A DNA stretch of 64,000 bases, from NCBI GenBank assembly GCA_964035545.1, contig OZ037767.1, positions 23,045,128-23,109,127 on the forward strand, given 5' to 3'. Positions 29,301 through 41,300 of the stretch are shown piece by piece; position 1 is the first letter of the stretch; every line of letters starts with the position of its first letter. A model generated the notes under the pieces. The model saw only the letters and a list, made by a program, of their open reading frames with translations, searched no databases and had not been told where the DNA came from. Origin of the DNA: Bugula neritina (taxonomy: Eukaryota; Bryozoa; Gymnolaemata; Cheilostomatida; Bugulidae). The translations under genes were made by a program, and so were the position numbers.

Positions 29301-32300
29301 AAGTGAGCTGATCCCACAAATAGAATCAGCTGCTGAAGTTTAAGTTGTTATTTAACGTTGACATATTTTGTATTGGCAGCGTGTCCTAGTGGAACATATG
29401 GCAAGGGCTGTGAGAAGAAATGTGTGTGTAACAACAGCCCATGTGACCCTGAAACTGGATTGTGTATGTGTATGGCAGGGCGGACGGGAGACCAATGTGC
29501 AGACAGTAGGTTATTACTAGCTGACTTTCCCAGCTTTCACTTGTAGACTGCTGAGTTCCACTTGTACTGTTAAACTTTAATATTATAGTATAGGTGTGTG
29601 TAGGTATATGTATATATACACGCGCACACACACACACGCACACACACACGCACATGCACACACACTCACAGACACACACAGACACACTCACACACTTTGG
29701 CATAGAAAAAAATATTTGAAGTGAATTTCAAACGCTAGTTTGGTTTTGTGAAAGGCTTTTGCTGTTATTTTCACAAAGTTATGTTAGGTAAAAGTGGTGC
29801 TGACATATATTCAATTTTATGACAGGTTGTGCTGACAATCGCTATGGGGTAGACTGCTCAGAGATCTGTAGCTGTCAGAATGGAGCTCTGTGTGATGATG
29901 TATCTGGGGAATGTCTCTGCACTCCTGGCTGGTTTGGTACCAACTGCTCTAAGCCTTGTCCTCCTTCTAGGTAGGTTCTAATTTCTACTCCTGGTTGTTT
30001 GGTACCAGCTACTCTAAGCTTAGTCCTTCTGTTAAAACTTGTATTTTTTATTCCTTTTGGTTGATTATCAATTTCTCAAAGCCTTGTTTTCTCCTTACTC
30101 TTTACACTCCAATGATTTGCCCCTCATTATAAACCTGGGCTGCTGTTTTTGTTCTGCAAACATGTTTGATAGCTTTACTGTTTGTCTTTAGATTTGGCAA
30201 AATGTGTTTGAATCAGTGCTTGTGTGAAAACGGAGCAACATGTGACCCTAAGGATGGCACTTGTCAGTGCAGTGCCGGGTGAGTCATGTCTTGTACTAAG
30301 CTAATCTTTTTGATCAAATAATCGTATGTTTAGTTTTTAAAACAACTATAGTGCTTCACCCGTGTCTCACTAAGCTTTGTGAGCTGAAACCTCAATTCCT
30401 GATTTAGTAAAATACCAGATTTAACTCATGGATCTGTTAAATTCAGCCATTCTGTCTTTATACACACAAGCCACAAAATGAGGGTACAAACCTTTCTTGT
30501 GGAATTTTATGAGAAATGGAACTGTGAGATATGGAGGGAGCACTGTATTATAAACAAACTTCTAGAAAATTTCACGTGACAATATTTTCATTCTACTTTT
30601 GTTTAATTTCCAAAAAAAAGAATTTAAACCAGATTTTTTTACAATTGATTCTTTCTAGCTTTATTAGGTTGTATATCATCTTTGCTATGAACAACTTTAG
30701 ATATGCTGGAGCTAAATGCTCTTTGAAGTGTGCTCCAGGACTATGGGGAGTCAACTGCAAAAACCAGTGCAGCTGCAAAAATGCAGCCGAATGTAATCCT
30801 GTCAACGGTGAATGTGTGTGCGCCTCTGGCTGGCGAGGAGAGTTCTGTAACCAGAGTGAGTTACTAGTAGAGTACTGTAACCAGAGTGAGTTACTAGTAG
30901 AGTACTGTAACCAGAGTGAGTTACTAGTAGAGTACTGTAACCAGAGTGAGTTACTAGTAGAGTACTGTAATCAGAGTGAGTTACTAAAAGAGTACTGTAA
31001 CCAGAGTGAGTTACTAGTAGAGTACTGTAACCAGAGTGAGTTACTAGTAGAGTACTGTAACCAGAGTGAGTTACTAGTAGGGTACTGTAACTAGAGTGAG
31101 TTACTATTAGAATACTGTAACCAGAGTGAGTTACTAGTAGAGTACTGTAACCAGAGTGAGTTACTTGTAAAATGATGTAACAAAATTAAACTTTTTGCAA
31201 AATACAATAAGCAAAGAAAGTTAATAGTGTAAATGATTATTATTGCACAATATCTGATTTGTTTGTAGAATGCAGTCCAGGATTTTATGGTCCGGGTTGT
31301 GAGAGCAAGTGTGAATGTCTAAATGGAGCAGCCTGTGACCATGTGAGTGGTGCTTGCACTTGTTCTGATGGGTGGAGGGGTCTAATTTGTGATAAGCCAT
31401 GTCCAAGTGGTTTCTATGGAAAAGATTGTACTGGCCGTTGTTTATGTGGTAAGTGACTTGTTTAGGAGAAGTTTATTTGTGATAGACAAGTATTATGCTT
31501 TCACTCCCAACTATTGGGAATCTTAATTAATTTTATGGTGTAAACAATATACCATTATAATATAAGATACACCGTTTTACCAGTATAGCTCTCACATAAT
31601 ACAATGGTTCTAAATTAGCTCTTATATAATATTTTTATATCACATGTACATCATTAATAATAAGTTCCCACATAATATTCCTACATTACGTTTATAACTG
31701 TAAATTTTGTTTCATAATTATTAGATGTCCTTTGTTTTTTCATGCTGATAGATCATATACGCTCTTACTAAAGTTCTTGCATACATATACCCATGATTGC
31801 TTTATTTAATAATTATTGGCTTTACATTTAAAGACTATAAAAGAGAACAAGATTTGATTTTTGTTCTAATTGTTGAACTATATTGCAGTTTACACATATT
31901 TAATTTCAATTTTGTCTGTTTAACAAGTGTAAACTTTTTGTAGATCTAGATTTTTTAATAAATAGCTCAACTGTTTTCAATGGTTAGTATTGAAAATGTT
32001 GTGTTCAGTTTGTAGAACTTTCTGATTCATTTCATTATTTTATTTTGAAATTATTATGTAGCATAAATTTGATGTTGATTTGTTACAATTGAATTATTTT
32101 TAAAAGCTAAACCTAATTAATTCTAAATTTGTGATTCATTAGGCTCACTATGTCTTTACGACAGGCTTTAAGTTTAACTCATTGCTCAAACCACCAACTA
32201 TAATTTTAGCATGTTTCTTTAGAGCAGTTTACTGTTTTTAATCATATAACCCTCGATTTAAATTTGATAAGAAAAGACATACCTGTATGTAATATGTGAT

Positions 32301-35300
32301 AGTAATTGACATATTAAAACAATAATGAACACATATTTTAATATTTTTACTGTGTAGACTCTTAGTATAATCGCATATATAAGTTATTCTAGAGAACATT
32401 AGAAACTGTGGTAATACTTATAATAAACACCAAAACGTGTCAGTCATATCTTAAGCTCAGTAGCTTGTTTTGGCCCTACCAGAACAATATCCTATGGTGA
32501 CCTATATCATATTATTTCTGAAAAGATTTCATTTCTCTATTTAGCTGTGATCCTAGAAAATTAACTTCAGTAGTTCCAGCCATTTAATCTTCTGTAATTT
32601 GTTGTATTTTTCACTACAATGCAGCTTCTGCTGCTAGAACTTATATCATGTTACAGGTTTTTAAAGTTATGCTGTCACTCTGAGCCTACAAAATTGGAGA
32701 TTTCTTCTAACTTGTGCATTGAACTTATACATTATTCATTTAGGAAGACTTTGTCAAACTACAAGTATAAACACAGTTGACTCTGTATGTATGCAGGTAA
32801 TGGTGCTAGATGTGACCCTGTGAGTGGAGAGTGTGCATGCACTGCTGGCTGGTCTGGTGCAGGCTGTCTCATACCATGTCCTACTGGTACATATGGACCT
32901 AGTTGTAACTCTACCTGTCAATGTGCTAATGATGCTACATGTGACTCACAATGGGGCACTTGTTTCTGTTTGTCGGGCTGGAAAGGTGTTCACTGTGAAG
33001 ATCCATGCTCGGAAGGGTAGGTGTTGTTGGTAACAGGATCATGGGTACTGGGTGACTGCTATTCACAACATGTTGTCATTGTATTAACATCGTAAAGGAA
33101 TATGTCTGTATTCCTTATGTTTCGATACATGTTCACTTTGTAATTTTTAAATCATTATAGGGCAGGTCGAATAATTCAACTTGTCAACTTTGGTACATAT
33201 TTGGTAGAAAGAGTATAACTTTGAAGAAAATAATATAATTATTATATGCTAAAATGTATAAAATGTGTAAAATCTTAGAATACAAAATTTTCGTAAAAAG
33301 TTTATACAAATCCTGTAGGATGTGAGTTAAGGTTGGCTTATGGTACCATGGAATAGTCAGGCCAGCTCATGTCAATTAATCTATGCATTTTATATGTAGC
33401 ATTTGTAAGCTATTCCGTTTAAACACATCATCTAACTTTTAAAAATTCGTTACACCTTTTGTCTTCATGGGGAAGCAGATGGTACACTGCAGTTAATATT
33501 TATAATGTTTTGTCAGCTGTGCATTATTTTGAATATTTTCCTTAAAATATAATTAGTTGTAGCCTTACTAATGTCCAAGTATATAATTAAAAATAATTAG
33601 TTACGAGCAATGTTGTTCATTTATGGGCATCATAAAAACATTATTCTTCATAACCAAGTAAGTTTATAATTAAAAAGGTGGTAAGTAGACTATAAGATTT
33701 GTCTCGTAATTTTCCATGCAGGTATTTTGGGCCAAACTGTGCGCAGAAGTGTCAGTGTCTAAATGGAGGCGTGTGTGACTCAGAGACAGGAATATGTGAC
33801 TGCTCTGCTGGGTGGGGTGGGCCACGCTGCGAGATTCCCTGTCCAACTGATATGTGGGGTCCAAACTGTCAATATCACTGCCAGTGTCAAAATGGCTTCT
33901 GTAACAGGTAACTAGGATTTGTTATTAGTGCTTTCAAAAGTATGTGTTTTTAAAAGCTTCTTTTACTGTTGCGGTGTCATATTATTGCTGAATACTAGAA
34001 GCTTCTTTTTAGAGTGCTTGAAACAGGTTTTACAAGTTAATAATGTTTTAAAGAATATTTTTGGTAAAAACGCTATTTTCTTTTGCAAAATTGTGACCAA
34101 ACAAATAATAATATTTTCCAAAGAGTGTGGCCATTGAAGTTGGTTACTTCAGCCTTAATTCAAGTGTAAATCCTAAAAGCTTTGTTTTCTTTTTATTTTC
34201 AGTGTATTAACGTAATATGTCTTGCTTTTGCTGATGTCCGTGTGTATTCTAGGTTACTAACCTATACATTCGTCGTAGTAATATATTTCTTTTATGTTTT
34301 CAGATTTACAGGTGAATGTACGTGTGAGAAAGGTTGGCAGGGTACAGCATGCAGTGAAAAGTGTCTGCCAGGTTATTATGGCAGGGGGTGTCAAAATGAA
34401 TGCACGTGTCAAAATGGAGGCACATGTGATCATATCTTGGGAGAGTGTACATGTAAGCCGGGTTGGAGAGGGAAACGCTGTGATAAGTGTAAGTTTCGAC
34501 TAAGTACCTATTGTATATTTCTTGATACCCATCATTATTTGATATCTAAGATTCTTGCTTTGATTAGCAATTGATTGATTATTTATTTAATACAATCCAA
34601 GCTCAGATGTACACAAAGCGTTATATATGTATACTGGCATGAAAATGTTATGTATATGGATCTAGTTGTTTATAATTTTATATTTTCAGTGCCTATATTT
34701 ATATTTTTACTCAACTTGTAGCTTGCAGGACTGGGTTTTATGGTACAAGGTGCCGTGAAGTGTGTCAATGTGACGAAACACTTCCATGTCATCATGTGAC
34801 AGGTGATTGCTCATGCCCTGTTGGATGGACCGGTAAGCATTATTGTCATTATAATAAGTTTTGTTTGTAACTATTCCATATCAGCAGCTGTTGTTAACTC
34901 CAATGTCTGAAAATATGTCTGTTATTTCGGCATTGCTATTTAAAAGAGGCGCTTGTGCACACATAGAAAAAGTGTCATTCACTGATAAATCATTTTTTAT
35001 GGAAAATACTTTCTTCTTATGCGATGATCTGCATACACAGCTGTCTCTTTAAACTTGTGTTTTATGTATCCAGGGGTGTCTTGCACCGACCCTTGTCCCC
35101 AAGGAACATTTGGCCCTCAGTGCAGAGGGCAATGTGATGGTTGCGACCCAGCCACTCAAGTATGTGATCACGTGACTGGAAGATGTCTCTGTAAACCAGG
35201 GAAACAAGGTCAAGGTTGTGCTCAAGGTCATTATCTTAGCTATTACATCTTGCTTGTCATATTTATCATATACTCATTGCTGCATATAACCATTTGTTGT

Positions 35301-38300
35301 ACTGATGATTACCCTACACAAAGTCGTTAGACAGATATAATGTTGTGATGTGACATGTGTGCAGGGATGTAGTGGTACCCATACGGTCCCATACGCCGTA
35401 TGGCCTAGAAGAAAATAGACTGTTCTAGGCCATACGCCCGTATGGGCATAATATTTTCAAAGATGATTGGTGCACAGGATAGTTTGGGCATCCTCACTGA
35501 GAATATTATCATAAATTTCGCTCACAATCTAGTTTAAGTTCTTGCTATGTTAATGCTATGTGGGTGGCATGCGTGTTGCCTACTTGTGATTGTTTAGCCT
35601 GAGATTGCACTATGAATAATAAGCAGCTGCCTGAATTAGAGCTATCAACATTCCATCTTTTCATCTCTACGTGTTCACTGAAGCGCGACGTGCTGTGCAT
35701 TGGTGATTACTAAGGAAAAAATCTTTCATTTTCGATGTATAAAATCACTAACTTGTAGAAAATCTATGAAGGCTATTGAAAAGATTAAAAAAATTTGCCA
35801 TGCATAAATTTCTCAGGTTTCCAACAGTGTTTGTTCTATTCGAATACCATGCTTTCCTGATGAGATATTTGGCAGGGATTGAAAAATAAATTTTTCAGGT
35901 AAAATTGGCCAAAAATGGGTAGATTTTTGTCTATAACTTTGCAAAAAATATTGAAAACTCAAAAAAGCAGGTGCTCTGAGGAACAGGAAAATCTAAAACA
36001 TGGTTTTTAAATTTTAATTCTAGCACAATTAAGTGAGGTTTTATTTGGCTGGACTGAATTCTTAAAATTATTATACCAATAATGTGTCCTCAGCAAGGCA
36101 GTGACAGCTAGAAGATTGCCCTTATCTATCTTGTGTGGACTGCGGACTTGCATTTTTCCAATAAGCAATGGAATTTGGAAAAAACCAAAATGAAATTCAG
36201 AAATAAAATCAAACTGTCTTCAAGAAACAGTACCAGGTGTGTAGGAGAGGCTAATGAAAACTTATCACTGAGGTCTACAGGTACTATATCCACATTTTGG
36301 TCAAAAACCTAGTGTTATTGCATGTCAATTATCAATGCAATAAGGTTTTGCTAACTGTACACCACCATAAGTAACCTTTTATGTTTGATTGTACTAACAT
36401 CAGGCTTTACATTTAATCGTCTTCTAGGTTAACACATATTAAACTTGTCAAATTTGTTCTTTTGGGGTATATTTCCTTAATGTATCTAGTGGAAGCTCAG
36501 GGGTTTTATTTTAAAACCAAGTTAACATACTTTTCTTGGGTGTGCTTTATTGTGTGTAAGGAGGTGTGGCGGTATCACCTTATGGATTAGACTAGTACAC
36601 TCTAATAAACTCCAAATAGGTTTTCAACCAATTTCTGCTTGCCAGTGAGTTATCAATTCAAATTGCTCTTTATAAGTAACCAACACACATTTTCTGATTA
36701 GCAATCTTCCTCTGTTCTGATCTATTATTCTTTTTCTTTGCACGGCAGTGTATTAGTTATTTAAAGTAATCAGGTTGCATTTGGAGAGCACTTGTTACCT
36801 GCCTCTATCCTTCCATCTTTTTGAGATATTCAGCAATTTTTCTGTACAGGTTGGACTTAGTGTCAGAATAAACCTAACTGCAGTTGAGTAAGACTACATT
36901 ACATTACATTACAGTCAACAGGTATGGGACAAGACTGAATATTTATATAGTTTGCAGCAATGCCCAGTCGTCATGTAGCTGGTATGGTATGAAAATAATA
37001 GCGAGGTGCACATTTCAACACAGATTTTTTCAGAAGAATTATAATTCACAATGGCTTTAGATTGCATAAATTTGTATTAGAACCCCTCTGAGGGCTTCGG
37101 CGACCGGGGCGCTGCCCCGGACCCTGCCGGGGGCCTGGGCGGCCCCCTTGACCCCCGGCCTGAGAGTATGGCCTAGAATATTTTTGCCACTACATCCCTG
37201 CATGTGTGAATGTTTCTATTATGGTAGTTGTCTCCCTAATCAGCTTTCTTACATAGGCAGTGCAGCCTGGGATAGGTCACATGATCAGCAAGTGTTGAAA
37301 AGTTTTCAGGCAGTGATCATATGCATGCATTGCACTTGATACTTTACTGGCTTAAGACTTCTTTTATTTGTGGTTGCTTTAAGCTTAACTTAAAAATTAA
37401 AAACATTTTAATTAAGTTTTACTTTATAATGTTCTACTGAACTATGTTTTACTAGGATACAGTTCAATGCACTGTAATGACTTATTATCGCTTGGAGTTC
37501 AGTGACATCTGCATAATATACTAAAAACTACGTTTGGTGATACAACATATCAGAATGTACTTGTGCACTTTTAGTCTGTAAGAAAGGACGTTATGGCCCA
37601 TCATGCAGTTCATACTGTGAGTGTGATAATGGAGCTGCGTGTGACTCGGTGACTGGGAAATGTGTGTGCACAGATGGCTACATTGGTGAGAGATGTAATG
37701 TGACATGCCCTCAAGGATATTATGGTAACTATGTTATATTATTACTAAATGGTTAAATGAATTATGTTTTTGTGTTGTATATATTATGTAGTTGAGCCTG
37801 TGCAAGTTTACCTCCATAACTGTAGTTACTATAGTTATTAGTCAATCACCAATAGTCATTTACAGTAGGTGCTGCTACAAAGACAGCAAGATGTATTTTA
37901 TTAAATAAAATTATTCAAAGTTATGTGTTACTGATAGATTATTTAGCTGTTTTCTAGAATTGTAACGGTTTGATGTTCACACACACGCTCATGAAAACCA
38001 AATAGTTGTACTTTGTATTCAACAGGCCACAGCTGTACTCAAGTGTGTGACTGCAAAATGGGGTCGTGTGACCCAGTAAATGGAGTTTGTGAATGTAAAG
38101 CTGGTTGGACAGGCACCAGATGTGATCGAGGTATGTAGTATATGTAAGAGTTGTGTACACCACAACGCTGTATCCAAAATGTCATCAACATAAAATATCT
38201 TGACTATGTTGCGGGTTGATATGATAAGCTTGAATTCCAATCTGCTGGTTTGTGTTTACTTTGGGAATAACTCTGTCACTCTACAGAGAAATGGCAAAGT

Positions 38301-41300
38301 TGTATTATACAATGAGTATCATGCATACAGTGCATTCACCATACTATGACAGGAGTAATGCCCCTCCAGCCGCAATGCTTTCAACATTTGCAACACACAG
38401 TCAATCTGACTGGTCTTGAGGGGATGTTTTTATATGATATAGTGCTCTGATTAGAAAAGCAGTGTTCACACAATACACTCAGAAATGGTCATTTTGTAGG
38501 ATTATTTATTCAAAGTAGCTCCCTTCGATTTAGGCAAATCGATGTCATTAGTTGAACTTGTTAATCAATTTTTGTTGATGCAGTTCAAACTTTCCATGGC
38601 AGTAGTAACATCACTGCAGCGTTTGAAAGTACAATTACTTATTGGTATTATGGTTTATGATAATTTAGGTTGTGCTACGTTTCTCTTGCAGCCTGTCTTG
38701 AAGGCGCGTATGGTAAAAACTGTTCTAGTAATTGTACCTGTGCCAATGGAGCGTACTGTGACCCAGTAGACGGAAGTTGTAGCTGTGGTCCTGGTTGGAC
38801 AGGAGAAAGTTGTGACGTAGAGTGCCCACCTGGCACGTATGGTAACAACTGCTCTCTAACATGTCTGTGTCGAAATGGAGCCACTTGTGACAGATTTGAT
38901 GGGTGCTGTCAATGTACTTCTGGTTGGACAGGACAAAACTGTGATATGGGTAGGTTGTTGTATAGCAAGCATTGGCTGGTCAGTATGAGCCGATGTGTTA
39001 CTTATATTGTGTTTTACTAGTTGGCAAACCATGCAGTATAAACCATTATTAATACTAACTGTTAGCCATTACAATCACCACCATGATAAAAATATTTCAA
39101 TATATTTTATTTACGAGTGTGTAGTTTATTCTAGTGTTTATATCACTTGGATCATTAGGTCTGAAAAATATAGGTACTCAGTTTATTGAGAAATACTCAG
39201 TCTATTGAGAGGTACTCAGTCTATTAAAAGGTACTCAGTCTATTAGGATGTTTATATGCTCTGTATTTCAGAGTGTCCAACTGGGTTCTACGGAGAGAAA
39301 TGTCTGCGTCATTGTGATTGCATGAATGATGCTGTATGTGACAGTAGAAACGGACAATGCATCTGCAAGCCTGGTTACATGGGTGACCGCTGTGAAACTG
39401 GTGAGTATATTATATGGTATTGCTTGCTAGTCACTCATAGCATGTTGTAGAAGGTGTGAACTAAATGGTATGTAAATGTTATCATTATGTGATGTAATAG
39501 TATTCTTGCATCAGTTATTTTGTGAAGCTCCCGCAAATTAACATGTCAAATAAATGAGATTACAACAGAGTTATTTCTCCATCAGTTTGATGGCCACTCA
39601 TGAAAAAATGATTAACCCAATATAAACTCACTTGATTGCCAATTATTGTATTGAATTGCAGCAATGAAGTTTGAATTTTTTCAATAACAATTCCATCCAC
39701 TAATTGTTGTTACCGGTCGATTTATTTTATTAAAGCTAATGTTTGTTTTGGCAAAAGAATTGTTTGAAAGTTTAATAAAAACTTTATGTATTTAAGTTAA
39801 AAACTTTATGAAATAAAAATTATCAAAAATTAGCAAAATTACCATTTGCAACTAAATAGAAAGTAATAATATTCAAAATCTGTGTATAAATTAACCCTAA
39901 AGCAATAACATTAAAAAATGCAATGCTATGATATGTTTCTATCTGTTACAGAGTGCTATGATGGTCAATACGGTTACATGTGTAACATGCCATGTTTCTG
40001 TGCTGAGGGAATCAAATGTGACCACCTTACAGGACGTTGTCTTTGTCCACCCGGCCTTACTGGAGAAAAATGTGATGAAGGTACTGAGTCTAAATATTTA
40101 AGTGAGGAAGCAAAACTGCGTGTAGTAACTGTCGCAGTAGCAGAATACAAATTAATATTCTATTTGCCTTCATGTAGCTTGCGAGGAGGGAAAGTTTGGG
40201 CTGGACTGTCAGTTCACTTGCAAGTGTGAAAATGGAGCTGATTGTGACAATATTACAGGGGAGTGCTTGTGTACAGAAAGCTGGCTTGGTCCCACCTGCT
40301 CATTGTCACCGGGTTAGTAATGCTCACCTCACTCTAAATTATACACTTTTTACACAGCGTTCAAACAGGAGCTCTAGTTTGAACACTGGATATACATAGT
40401 GTAGATCCAACTAGATGCAAAAGAAACAAAACCCAGTGACCATGGAGATAGGAGATGGCTGTACTTCATATTCTGCATGCAGTGTTCACATAACAGCAAC
40501 AGTTTGGCTTTATATTTTAGTATAGACATATTGGTATATTGATAGAACTTGGTTAATAAATAAAAATTAATTAGCAGCATCATTCTTGGTAAATCTTTTT
40601 GTAGCTGTAAACTCTGCTACTCCAAACCTTTGTTGAATATGTAAAAATTGGCTAATATAGATATAAGATGTGTAGTTTCTGTCATGAAAGGGTGCCAATT
40701 GTTGTTTAACTTTCAAAAGAAATACAAATTATGTGAGAAGCATAAACATAAACAATAAGAATCTAGTTTGGCCAATGTATAATACTCGCTTGTCTTTCTC
40801 AAATAACCCTCACACTCAAAGGTATCATGCTTCTAAGTTGCATTTCTGCTATTGAGGAAATTTGACACCTCATTAAATATTCACACACCTGTTGATTTGC
40901 TGTCTTGAGTTTTTTTTTAATGAGCCAAGCTGTCACCCAACATGGAGTTGTCCAGCACTGCAAACATTCACTTGTTTAAAATATAACAAGACTAAAACAG
41001 GAAAGAAATTTTGGATATGTACATATGCTAATATGTGTATGCATATAAATTATCTTTTTGCTAGCACTCTTTACTATAAGAACTATATCAAGTTGCCCAG
41101 TGTATATAATACAGTGAGTGCATATAGTGCCATGAAAATGATTTGATATTATCTCTCTAGTTGATCATACTCATCACTCTGATTATATTATGATGGTGCA
41201 AGATGAGGTAAACATTACTATATTCCCCTTGCCTATAAACAGCATGTTTACCTGTACCATTCACACCTTGCATATTACGTACCCAAAACTTGTGGTATTT

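Noticed and set aside
29386-29703. Minus-strand Cys/Val-rich open frame
   Set aside because: Produced by the (CA)n microsatellite and the antisense of an EGF exon.
30841-31170. Regular 30-bp repeats resembling a CRISPR array
   Set aside because: Units are directly adjacent with no unique spacers, and the first unit is part of an EGF exon in an animal gene.
35074-35226. Alternative frame or different end for exon 27, because its donor GTCATT is weak
   Set aside because: The chosen end preserves phase 1 into exon 28 and the module cysteine spacing; no better donor keeps both.
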